Source of the DNA: Gammaproteobacteria bacterium
GTDB lineage: Bacteria; Pseudomonadota; Gammaproteobacteria; QOAV01
NCBI GenBank assembly: GCA_027067235.1
Contig: JALXFQ010000249.1
Location: 1 to 5,415 of the forward strand
Direction: 5' to 3'
Length of the DNA: 5,415 nucleotides
The position numbers and the translations under genes are program-made. Below, in pieces: positions 1 to 5,415 of the stretch (position 1 is its first letter; every line of letters begins with the position of its first letter). The notes below the pieces were generated by a model. It did no database searches. It worked only from the letters and a program-made list of their open reading frames with translations, and was not told the origin of the DNA.

Positions 1-585
1 AAAGCGTCCGTCCTGGGGTTTGCGTTTTTCCGCTATATCCAGATCGGCCATGATCTTGAGTCGCGATATGATGGCTGCATGCAGCTCGCGGCGTGGCGTA
101 GCGACGTCCTTCAGTACGCCATCTATTCTGAAGCGCACCACCGAACTGGTTTCGAATGCTTCGAAATGAATATCCGAGGCTTTCTCCCGAATTGCCTGCC
201 CCAGCAGAACGTTTATGAATTTCTTGATCGGCGCATCGTCGTCCTGCTCCAGCAGGTCCGTGGTTTCCTGTACCTCCTCAGCGAGTTGATCCAGATCCAC
301 ATCTTCTTCCAGATCCTCGGCGATACGGGTAGCCTGGCTGTCGCCCTTGTCGTAGGCGACGCGGATGATCTCCTCGAATTCAGTCTTGCTGATATCGGCA
401 AAATCCAGCGGCTTGCCGATGCGGCGTCGCAGTTCCGTCACGATGGTCAAGGGCACCGGCTCCACCCGGAGAACTTTCGCCACGCCCTCTTCGATGTGGG
501 AAAACAGCACATTGTGGCGCCTGGAATACGGGTATGGTATCAGCGCTACACTTTGTGGGTCGAGTTTTTCGATATGTCCGCTAAT
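1..585 (-). CDS. gspE: Type II secretion ATPase GspE, N-terminal part (3' end beyond window)
   Basis: GspE is the cytoplasmic hexameric ATPase that binds GspL and drives pseudopilus assembly in type II secretion. 195 codons are visible, in frame to the window edge. Residues about 8-78 form the N-terminal T2SSE domain (LIPYPYSRRHNVLF, then ELRRRIGKPLDF). Residues 90-118 are a very acidic linker. The start of the ATPase half follows, with the family-typical KKFINVLLGQAIREKASDIH (121-140), VRFRIDG (150-156) and IMADLDIAEKRKPQDGR (178-194). Walker A, Asp box and Walker B would lie outside the window. The reading frame is closed by TAG at 595-597 and has no ATG, GTG or TTG before codon 26 (GTG at 508-510), which would cut into the conserved N-terminus. 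I therefore place the start at ATT 583-585, which has a good Shine-Dalgarno and shares one base with the gspD stop. A PilB or other GspE-family ATPase is unlikely given gspC and gspD next door. Confidence 0.93.
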   Translation of the reverse strand, partial: MSGHIEKLDPQSVALIPYPYSRRHNVLFSHIEEGVAKVLRVEPVPLTIVTELRRRIGKPLDFADISKTEFEEIIRVAYDKGDSQATRIAEDLEEDVDLDQLAEEVQETTDLLEQDDDAPIKKFINVLLGQAIREKASDIHFEAFETSSVVRFRIDGVLKDVATPRRELHAAIISRLKIMADLDIAEKRKPQDGRF

Positions 586-2443
586 GGCAGGTTCCTACTT
601 CGATGATGTCCCATTCCTGGCAATCTTCCGCCTCGCCGGACCAGATGGACCTGGTCGGAGCGGCGTGTTCCGGCACCAGCGCTTTTTTGCTGTTCTGCAA
701 GGTATGGATAGGCGGCAAAATCGGCTGGGTCTGCTTGCGCAACAGATACTCCCGGTCGGGCACCAGAGCGCGCTCATCGTTTTGTACCTGGCCGTATTTG
801 TCGGTGGTAAATTCGGCCAGGTCATCATAGGAGCGCACAATCCACGGGCGCAGAAACACCATCAGATTGGTCTTTGCGGCAGTTTTGGTTTTTTTGCGAA
901 ACAGGGCGCCCAGTACGGGTATGCTGGAGAGTCCGGGTATGCCGTCCTGGCCGCCCTGCAATTCATCGGTAATCAGTCCGCCGATAACCACAATCTTGCC
1001 GTTGTCTACCAGCACTGATGCCTTGATGGTGCGCTTGTTGGTAATCAGATCAGCCGCGCCCTGCGCCGAAGCCTTGGCAATACTGGAAAGCTCCTGCTCG
1101 ATATCCAGCCGTAGCGTGTCTCCCTTGTTGATCTGCGGCGTGATTTTCAGTATCAGGCCCACATCCTTGCGCTCGATGGTCTGGAACGGATTGACGTTTG
1201 AAGTGGTGGTCTGGCCATTGGTGTTATTATTATTGCTGGTGGTGGTCGTGGTAGTGGTGCCGGTGTTGGTGGTGAACTGGCCAGTGACGAAAGGCACTTC
1301 GCTGGCCACGGTAATTTCTGCCGTTTCATTGTCCAGCGTGAGCAGATTGGGTGTCGACACGATGTTGGCATCGGTATCAGACTGCAGCAAATGCAGCAGC
1401 AACTGAAAATCCGGCACGCGCTCGTTGTTGAGATTGGTCACGAAACGGGTAATGTAGCCCAGCGACAGGCCGAATTCGCTGCCCGGCGTGAATTTGGTGC
1501 TGCCGCTGCCCTGCCCCTTGGGCAGGTTTTTGTCCAGCGCTTCAAATGATACGCCCAGATCTGCCTCCTTGCGCCGGGTCACTTCCGCAATCAGGACTTC
1601 CACGAATACCTGGGCGCGGCGGATATCAAGCTTGTCGATCACGCGCTGTAACTGCTGAAACTGCTCGGCAGGCGCATTGATGATCAATGCGTTGGTCGCC
1701 TCATCCGCCTGCACTGAAGACGTCACCCTGGCGCCGCCAGGCGCTTTCCCCGGTGGCGCGCCTTTCTGGGCTTCGGCCAGCACCTTGTTGAGTATGGCCA
1801 CCATATCCTTGGCCTTGGCGTATTGCATGTAAACGACATGTATGTCACTGCCGGCGGACGGCTTGTCCAGATTCTTGACGATCTTCAGCACGCGCTCGAT
1901 GCTGGAAGCCGATCCGGTGATAATGACCGAATTGCTGGGCACATGGGCGGCAAAATGGCTGGTAGGCGGCAACAAGGGTTTCAGTGCCGGCAGCAGGGTC
2001 TGCACCGAGCTGTATTTCAGCTTGTAAACTTCGGTAATCTGCTCGTCATTGCCGCTGACATCCGCAGAAAAACGGGTTTTGGTGGGCGTCTGTTTGGCTA
2101 CAGCCTTGGGCAACACCTTGATGATATCGCCATTGTCGATGGCAACAAAATTATGTACGTCCAGCACCGACAGAAAAACATCGTATACTTCATCCGCATC
2201 ATATTCCTTGCCGGAAACCACTGTCACCTTGCCCTTCACTCTGGGATCAATAATGAAATTTCTGCCGGTAATCTGGGAAATGGTGTTGACCAGAACAGGA
2301 ATATCCACGGACTGAAAATTCAGCACATATTTCTTCTTGCCGCCATCTTCCACCACCTTGACATGGCTGTCCGAACCAACGGGCGCAGCGTGGGCAAGGC
2401 CGGCTAACAGCAAACTGGCCATCACCAGCACCCTCACAATCAT
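581..2443 (-). CDS. gspD: Type II secretion outer-membrane secretin GspD
   Basis: GspD forms the multimeric outer-membrane channel through which folded exoproteins leave the periplasm. With the start at 2443 it has 620 residues, normal for the family. Residues 1-19 are a Sec signal peptide (MIVRVLVMASLLLAGLAHA, then AP). N0 spans about 27-112 (FQSVDIPVLVNTISQITGRNF), N1 about 135-195, and N2/N3 about 200-275 (ATNALIINAPAEQFQQLQRV). The secretin core covers about 280-535, with VPFVTG, NPFQTIERKDVGLILKITPQ and VVIGGLITDELQ followed by IPGLSSIPVLGALF. A Thr/Asn-rich loop (391-415) interrupts the gate region. An 80-residue tail follows the core and carries the only two cysteines (608, 619). I prefer ATG 2443 because AAGGA lies five bases upstream and it gives a clean signal peptide. 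ATG 2464 would add MVHRRTG and has only a weak Shine-Dalgarno. The gene starts 24 bases after the gspC stop, and its own stop overlaps gspE. Confidence 0.96.
   Translation of the reverse strand: MIVRVLVMASLLLAGLAHAAPVGSDSHVKVVEDGGKKKYVLNFQSVDIPVLVNTISQITGRNFIIDPRVKGKVTVVSGKEYDADEVYDVFLSVLDVHNFVAIDNGDIIKVLPKAVAKQTPTKTRFSADVSGNDEQITEVYKLKYSSVQTLLPALKPLLPPTSHFAAHVPSNSVIITGSASSIERVLKIVKNLDKPSAGSDIHVVYMQYAKAKDMVAILNKVLAEAQKGAPPGKAPGGARVTSSVQADEATNALIINAPAEQFQQLQRVIDKLDIRRAQVFVEVLIAEVTRRKEADLGVSFEALDKNLPKGQGSGSTKFTPGSEFGLSLGYITRFVTNLNNERVPDFQLLLHLLQSDTDANIVSTPNLLTLDNETAEITVASEVPFVTGQFTTNTGTTTTTTTSNNNNTNGQTTTSNVNPFQTIERKDVGLILKITPQINKGDTLRLDIEQELSSIAKASAQGAADLITNKRTIKASVLVDNGKIVVIGGLITDELQGGQDGIPGLSSIPVLGALFRKKTKTAAKTNLMVFLRPWIVRSYDDLAEFTTDKYGQVQNDERALVPDREYLLRKQTQPILPPIHTLQNSKKALVPEHAAPTRSIWSGEAEDCQEWDIIEVGTCH
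583..596 (-). promoter_or_regulatory. Ribosome binding site and probable AUU start of gspE
   Basis: On the minus strand AGGA (593-596) lies seven bases before ATT (583-585), which opens the gspE frame as (M)SGHIEKLDPQ. ATT overlaps the gspD stop as ATTAG, so base 583 is shared, the usual layout of translationally coupled genes. The Shine-Dalgarno is where it should be for this codon and no conventional start codon competes. AUU is a known but rare start, as in E. coli infC and pcnB. A single-base error or mutation from ATG to ATT would give the same picture. Confidence 0.6.
1199..1273 (-). repeat. Low-complexity ACC/AAT triplet tract in gspD
   Basis: This 75-bp stretch encodes a segment of almost only Thr and Asn (including GTTTTTTTSNNNN), written mainly with ACC and AAT/AAC codons. 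On the plus strand it appears as a GGT/ATT-rich run. It sits between VPFVTGQF and NPFQTIERKDVG of the secretin domain, where secretins have a variable loop associated with the gate. Triplet repeats of this sort can change length by whole codons without breaking the frame. Whether it varies between strains cannot be seen here. Confidence 0.75.
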
Positions 2444-2448
2444 TCCTG

Positions 2449-2453
2449 TCCTT
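2449..2453 (-). promoter_or_regulatory. Ribosome binding site that decides the gspD start
   Basis: The minus strand reads AAGGA at 2449-2453, five bases before ATG 2441-2443. This is the strongest Shine-Dalgarno match at the gspC/gspD junction and favours the second in-frame ATG over the one at 2464. Confidence 0.6.
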
Positions 2454-2467
2454 CGATGAACCATATT

Positions 2468-2992
2468 CTAATGCTCTGCTTTGATGAAACGCGTTGTCGG
2501 CATTTTCTGTCCCCGGGTGATATCCAGCACCGGCACGGCCAGTTCCAGTTTTTCCAGCCGCCCGCCCCGCTCCAGCACCACCCTGCCACGCTCGATAGAA
2601 TCAATTCTGGCATCTGTCTGACGAATGGTATCTCCGACCGAATAGGCGCGCGGGCGTTTGTTCGCGCCGGAAATAATCGCCTTGGCGTCCTCCGGCCGGG
2701 TGGCCCAGATAACACCATTCAGCGTCAGTTTCAGGCGTGTTTTGACCACTACCTGCTGCGGTGGAGGCGCGGCCTTGGCAGCCTTTCGGCCAAAAAGCTG
2801 CGCCGAACGAATCGACGCCAGACTGATTTTTGACGAAGCCGGGCGCAACCGCTCCATGCCTGCAGCAGCCGGCGGCCGGTCGGGTTTGATCAGGTAGAAA
2901 TAGCCCCTTTCCACGGCATGGTAAAGACTGCCGGCCAGCGCCACAAACGCCAGCAACAACAACCCTGTTTTTCCCACCTGTAACTGACTCAT
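2468..2992 (-). CDS. gspC: Type II secretion inner-membrane clamp protein GspC, short form without PDZ
   Basis: GspC is a bitopic inner-membrane protein whose periplasmic homology region (HR) docks on the N0 domain of GspD, coupling the inner platform to the outer pore. The 174 residues show a short N-terminal cytoplasmic stretch and one membrane segment (about 8-26, GLLLLAFVALAGSL). A Pro/Ala-rich periplasmic linker follows, with the SAQLFG motif at 63-68. The HR domain is at about 86-152 (LKLTLNGVIWA, EDAKAIISG, YSVGDTI, ARIDSIERGRVVLERGG). The protein ends about 20 residues after the HR, with no room for the PDZ or coiled-coil domain found in Klebsiella, Vibrio or Pseudomonas GspC. ATG 2992 has little Shine-Dalgarno (CCGGA directly before it) and lies 15 bases after the stop of the RCC1 gene, so translation may depend on coupling to that gene. 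Confidence 0.92.
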   Translation of the reverse strand: MSQLQVGKTGLLLLAFVALAGSLYHAVERGYFYLIKPDRPPAAAGMERLRPASSKISLASIRSAQLFGRKAAKAAPPPQQVVVKTRLKLTLNGVIWATRPEDAKAIISGANKRPRAYSVGDTIRQTDARIDSIERGRVVLERGGRLEKLELAVPVLDITRGQKMPTTRFIKAEH

Positions 2993-3007
2993 TCCGGCAA
3001 CAGCAAA

Positions 3008-4900
3008 TCAGAACAGAGGCTCGCAGCTGGAATGGATATTGAACTGCCGGTTGTTGCTGTCCCGCGCCGCCACTGCGACAAAACTGCTGACATTGGAGCC
3101 GTCGCCCAGCTGTCCGGCGCTGCCGTCGCCCCAGGCATAAACCACACCCTCGCGCGACAGGGCCAGACTGTGGTTGTCGCCCGCCGCTACCGCGACGATA
3201 TGCTTGATCGGCTCGGCGGAGGCATCCACCACCGTTACCAGGGCACCGCTGGTGTCGGCCGGTGTGTTGGTGCTGTTACCGAGTTGCCCGAAGCCGTTAT
3301 CGCCCATGGCCGCCACATGGCCGCTATCCAGCAGGAACAGCACATGGTTCCTGCCTGCTGCCGCAGCCCTGACGCCGGTCAGACGCTTGCCATCATTGCG
3401 TCTGACGAAATGAGCCGTCCCGCTGTTGCCGCCGGTAACGCCAACCGTGGTTGCGCCAATAACCGCAGTATCGCCCGTACCGGCAGTTCCGCCATCATTG
3501 CCGCTGGCCGGCGGGGCGGTACCGTTGTCAGCGGCATCCGGATTGCCGCTGTCCGTGTTCTGGTCGTTGCTTGTGCCGGATACCGGCACCCCGACTATGC
3601 CTTTTTGCAGCTTTTGTTGATCCGGCGCTGCAAGACCTGCCGATTCAGTTTCCTGCGGCGCTTCCGGCTCAAGGATTTTTGGCGTGGTGGCGCTGTTGAC
3701 ACCATTGGTGAAAAAAGGAATCGTCGTATTCCCCGAAGCCATCACCTGGCCATTGTCGAGCACAAAAACGCTGTAGTCAGCCGCAGCACTGATTTGCTGC
3801 ACGCCGGTAATGATCCTTCTGCCGGCGTCGCGCAGATACACCGCCCGCAGTACGGCTTTCTGCTCTCCACCCACTTTCGCGGGATCAAAATAAGGAGAGT
3901 CATCCTCCGGGTTCGGATTGTTCTGCGCAAATGCCGCGCGCTCGCCGCCCTCTCTGAGCAGCGCCGGATCAATCGGGGTATTTCCGTCCCAGACCAGAAC
4001 CCTGCCATCCGCCAGTCTGCCGAGTATGTGCTGCGCACCTGCGGCAACGGAAACCACGCCGGTTACGGGCTGGCCATCCACGCCAAGCAGGTTGACTACG
4101 GTGCTCCCGGCCAGCTGCGCACCTGCATCGCTGCCATTACCACCAGTGGAGCCGCCATCCGGATTCGCGGACTGTCCATTGCCCTGCCCATCAGGCTTGC
4201 CGCCGTCAGCCCCCGCCGTCAGGCCGGAAACGTTTGCCAGATCAGCGGTTTGGTCGCGACCGGCCGAGTCGGTGAGAAAACCGGTGTTGCCCCAGGCAAT
4301 GACGCTGCCATCCGCGCGCAACGCCACGCTCAGCGAGCCATCCGCAGCAACCGCCCTGACCGCGGTTGCCGGACTGGAATCCGCTTCCAGAACAGCAACC
4401 GGCGTCGGGTAAATACTCTCCGCAATGCGCTGCGGCGCTTTCCTGAACGGTCCGGTGTAGGCATCGGGGGTGACCCGGTAGAAACTGGCGTATGCCAGAT
4501 TTGCCTGGCTATCGAAAACCTGGCTGGCGTCATTGGCGCCCCAGGCCAGCACACCGCCATCGAGTTTCAGCGCCAGCGCATGATTGTTGCCGGAGGCCAC
4601 TGCCGCCAGCCCCTGCGCCGGTTCGTAATGTTCATCGCGCACCGCGACCGGACTGTAGGCGTCCAGCCCGGTGCCATCACCCAGCTGGCCGGATGTGTTG
4701 CTGCCCCAGCTGAAAACCAGGCCGTTTTCGCACCTCACCAGAGAATGACTGGCGCCGGCAGCCAGCGGGGCGAACTGCATTGGCACATCAACAACAGCTT
4801 CTTCTGCTATCGATGGCCTCGGGGCAGTTGCCCCCACGGTAACGGCGCAGCTGATTAAAACAGCTTTTAACCATGCTGCAGAAACACGTTTTTCTGACAT
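3008..4900 (-). CDS. Exported RCC1-repeat seven-bladed beta-propeller protein, first gene of the gsp operon
   Basis: This encodes 630 residues of unknown function. Residues 1-32 look like a Sec signal peptide (MSEKR, hydrophobic AVLISCAVTVGATA). LISC also resembles a lipobox, but the hydrophobic run before it is short. Seven RCC1 blades can be picked out, starting near residues 46, 99, 180, 281, 366, 507 and 566. Blades 1, 6 and 7 are canonical (GASHSL...WGSNTSGQLGDGT; GRNHVLF...GQLGNSTN; GDNHSLAL...WGDGSAGQLGDGS). Blade 2 keeps GNNHALAL and WGAN. Blades 3-5 are eroded (WGNTG, WDGN, ASGNT). Two long Gly/Asn/Asp-rich insertions follow blades 3 and 5. The mature protein has only two cysteines, in blade 1 (57) and near the C-terminus (626). 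RCC1 propellers are usually binding scaffolds, and nothing suggests an enzyme. I chose ATG 4900 because TTG 4954 lies inside the promoter. Location suggests a T2SS cargo or accessory part, which is inference. Confidence 0.88.
   Translation of the reverse strand: MSEKRVSAAWLKAVLISCAVTVGATAPRPSIAEEAVVDVPMQFAPLAAGASHSLVRCENGLVFSWGSNTSGQLGDGTGLDAYSPVAVRDEHYEPAQGLAAVASGNNHALALKLDGGVLAWGANDASQVFDSQANLAYASFYRVTPDAYTGPFRKAPQRIAESIYPTPVAVLEADSSPATAVRAVAADGSLSVALRADGSVIAWGNTGFLTDSAGRDQTADLANVSGLTAGADGGKPDGQGNGQSANPDGGSTGGNGSDAGAQLAGSTVVNLLGVDGQPVTGVVSVAAGAQHILGRLADGRVLVWDGNTPIDPALLREGGERAAFAQNNPNPEDDSPYFDPAKVGGEQKAVLRAVYLRDAGRRIITGVQQISAAADYSVFVLDNGQVMASGNTTIPFFTNGVNSATTPKILEPEAPQETESAGLAAPDQQKLQKGIVGVPVSGTSNDQNTDSGNPDAADNGTAPPASGNDGGTAGTGDTAVIGATTVGVTGGNSGTAHFVRRNDGKRLTGVRAAAAGRNHVLFLLDSGHVAAMGDNGFGQLGNSTNTPADTSGALVTVVDASAEPIKHIVAVAAGDNHSLALSREGVVYAWGDGSAGQLGDGSNVSSFVAVAARDSNNRQFNIHSSCEPLF
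3410..3592 (-). other. Asn/Asp/Gly/Thr-rich insertion coding segment after blade 5 of the RCC1 protein
   Basis: Codons for residues 437-497 encode a second disordered-looking stretch (TSNDQNTDSGNPDAADNG, ASGNDGGTAGTGDTA) between blades 5 and 6. It is similar in composition to the first insertion but not an obvious copy. Such loops are common in exported or surface proteins and could be sites of contact or proteolysis. Confidence 0.7.
4106..4228 (-). other. Gly/Asn/Asp-rich insertion coding segment after blade 3 of the RCC1 protein
   Basis: Codons for residues 225-265 of the propeller protein encode a loop dominated by Gly, Asp, Asn, Ser and Ala (GGKPDGQGNGQSANPDGG and similar), with no hydrophobic core pattern. 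It separates the third and fourth RCC1 units and probably forms a flexible exposed loop. No exact Ca-binding nonapeptide or other known repeat is evident. Confidence 0.7.
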
Positions 4901-4953
4901 AAAGTAACTCACAATATTGCCGTCTGATATCGCGGCATTAATCCATTCTATCA

Positions 4954-4962
4954 AGTATAGCA
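4954..4962 (-). promoter_or_regulatory. Extended -10 promoter for the RCC1-gspCDE operon
   Basis: The minus strand reads TGCTATACT, an extended -10 (TGn plus TATACT, five of six bases of TATAAT). No good -35 hexamer lies 16-18 bp upstream, which is typical of extended -10 promoters. Transcription would begin near 4947, leaving a leader of about 45 bases before ATG 4900. The in-frame TTG at 4954 falls inside this element and so would not be transcribed. The rest of 4963-5113 holds no gene I can support. A weaker CTGTCA / 16 bp / TATGCT pair further upstream (near 5040-5070) is a less convincing alternative. Confidence 0.5.
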
Positions 4963-5113
4963 GTTAACAAGCCGTCACGCAGGATCTTTGACCGCGCCAA
5001 AGAACAACAACGGCAATCGCGTCCGTTTGTCCTTGCGCGCAGCATAGCGGATTGGCGAGTGATGACAGTGAGGTCCGTCACAGAAACCGGCAGGGTGGCC
5101 GGCAGACGGCAAC

Positions 5114-5148
5114 AAAAAAGGGCCAGCGCATAACCGCTGGCCCTTTTT
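5114..5148 (-). terminator. Intrinsic terminator after the tRNA-Ala/tRNA-Glu unit
   Basis: A perfect 9-bp stem (GGGCCAGCG at 5120-5128 with CGCTGGCCC at 5135-5143) encloses a 6-base loop. Read on the minus strand it is followed by six T (5114-5119), five bases past the end of tRNA-Glu, so it should end the tRNA transcript. The plus strand also has five T after the stem (5144-5148), so it could work in both directions. It separates the tRNA unit from the gsp operon promoter. Confidence 0.9.
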
Positions 5149-5152
5149 GATA

Positions 5153-5228
5153 TGGCGTCCCCAAGGGGATTTGAACCCCTGTCGTCGCCGTGAAAGGGCG
5201 ATGTCCTAGGCCTCTAGACGATGGGGAC
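5153..5228 (-). tRNA. tRNA-Glu (anticodon TTC)
   Basis: A 76-base cloverleaf including an encoded CCA (5153-5155). The acceptor stem pairs GTCCCCA with TGGGGAC. The anticodon stem TCGCC/GGCGA encloses loop CTTTCAC, with anticodon TTC at 5192-5194, and the T arm reads AGGGGTTCAAATCCCCT. It decodes GAA/GAG and also supplies Glu-tRNA for tetrapyrrole synthesis in bacteria that use the C5 route. It is the second of two tRNAs, 18 bases after tRNA-Ala. Confidence 0.98.
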
Positions 5229-5246
5229 ATTTTGAACCGTCTGTTC

Positions 5247-5322
5247 TGGTGGAGCTAGGCGGGATCGAACCGCCGACCTCAACACTGCCAGTGTTGCGCT
5301 CTCCCAGCTGAGCTATAGCCCC
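5247..5322 (-). tRNA. tRNA-Ala (anticodon GGC)
   Basis: A 76-base cloverleaf with an encoded CCA (5247-5249). The acceptor stem GGGGCTA/TAGCTCC contains the G3-U70 wobble pair that is the identity mark of tRNA-Ala. The anticodon stem CAACA/TGTTG encloses loop CTGGCAG, with anticodon GGC at 5287-5289, and the T arm reads GGCGGTTCGATCCCGCC. It reads GCC and GCU codons. It is cotranscribed with tRNA-Glu from the promoter just upstream. Confidence 0.98.
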
Positions 5323-5334
5323 TAGAGCGGGCGT

Positions 5335-5363
5335 AATGTACGGATTTCGATGTGGCAGGTCAA
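5335..5363 (-). promoter_or_regulatory. Sigma70-type promoter of the tRNA-Ala/tRNA-Glu unit
   Basis: On the minus strand the -35 TTGACC (5358-5363) and the -10 TACATT (5335-5340) are 17 bp apart. A GC-rich discriminator (CGCCCGC) follows, and the mature 5' end of tRNA-Ala is 12 bases after the -10. A GC-rich discriminator is the usual mark of growth-rate and stringent control of stable-RNA promoters. The -35 lies six bases past the stop codon of the upstream gene. Confidence 0.7.
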
Positions 5364-5369
5364 GCCTGT

Positions 5370-5415
5370 TCAGGCGTTATTGTCGATAATATCGATGACC
5401 CGCCGGATGCGCTGC
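5370..5415 (-). CDS. C-terminal end of an unidentified gene
   Basis: One minus-strand frame enters from the window edge and ends at TGA (5370-5372), giving QRIRRVIDIIDNNA as the last 14 residues. The charged and aliphatic pattern looks like a final helix, and the stop is followed at once by the tRNA promoter. That is too little to name a family. The gene is upstream of the tRNAs on the same strand. Confidence 0.4.
   Translation of the reverse strand, partial: QRIRRVIDIIDNNA

Noticed and set aside
79..1406. Several overlapping plus-strand open frames of 75-217 codons opposite gspE and gspD
   Set aside because: They overlap one another and lie opposite well-conserved gspE and gspD coding sequence. 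None has a convincing start site or family resemblance.
1823..2407. 194-codon plus-strand frame opposite the gspD N-terminus
   Set aside because: The minus strand encodes the secretin N0-N2 domains here. The antisense product looks like a shadow translation.
2444..2464. GspD start at ATG 2464
   Set aside because: Weak Shine-Dalgarno and an extra basic MVHRRTG before a complete signal peptide. ATG 2443 has AAGGA at good spacing. It remains possible.
3032..4858. 608-codon open frame on the plus strand opposite the RCC1 gene
   Set aside because: It is the antisense shadow of a GC-rich gene. The product is Arg/Ala/His-rich without recognisable domains, while the minus strand gives a clear signal peptide and RCC1 motifs.
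4901..4954. Longer RCC1 protein starting at TTG 4954
   Set aside because: It would place 18 residues before the natural signal peptide, and the TTG lies inside the extended -10 element.
5060..5085. Imperfect inverted repeat TGACGG...CTGTCA upstream of the operon
   Set aside because: The arms are short and mismatched, and no regulator site I know fits. It could be chance.
5153..5322. tRNA genes as an integration site for a mobile element
   Set aside because: No integrase, direct repeat of a tRNA 3' end, or composition change is visible next to them.

Overview
All protein and tRNA genes I can support here lie on the minus strand. Reading in the direction of transcription (high to low coordinates), they are: the last 14 codons of an unidentified gene, tRNA-Ala(GGC), tRNA-Glu(TTC), an intrinsic terminator, a roughly 200-bp promoter region, an exported RCC1-type beta-propeller gene, then gspC, gspD and the first 195 codons of gspE. 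The DNA is moderately GC-rich, both tRNAs encode their CCA ends, and the secretion genes are of Gram-negative type. Protein style, with a short GspC lacking a PDZ domain and a GspE of the common proteobacterial type, suggests a betaproteobacterium, possibly of the Nitrosomonadales/Gallionella/methylotroph sort. That placement is an impression from family resemblance, not a search result.

Region 5153-5415 is a stable-RNA unit. A sigma70-like promoter (TTGACC, 17 bp, TACATT, GC-rich discriminator) sits just past the stop of the upstream gene and drives tRNA-Ala and then tRNA-Glu. The unit ends at a hairpin (5114-5148) with A/T tracts on both sides.

Region 1-4962 looks like a single operon for a type II secretion system (T2SS). 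An extended -10 element (TGCTATACT on the minus strand) lies about 54 bp before the first ATG. The first gene encodes an exported seven-bladed RCC1-like propeller with two long Gly/Asn/Asp-rich loops. Fifteen bases later gspC starts (inner-membrane clamp with homology region, no PDZ). It is followed by gspD (the outer-membrane secretin) and gspE (the cytoplasmic ATPase, cut off before its Walker A motif by the window edge). GspC links the inner-membrane platform to GspD, GspE powers the pseudopilus, and GspD is the exit pore.

The points of most interest are the RCC1 propeller as first gene of a T2SS operon, the apparent AUU start codon of gspE overlapping the gspD stop, a Thr/Asn-rich low-complexity loop in the secretin gate region, and lone cysteine pairs in the propeller and in the secretin tail.
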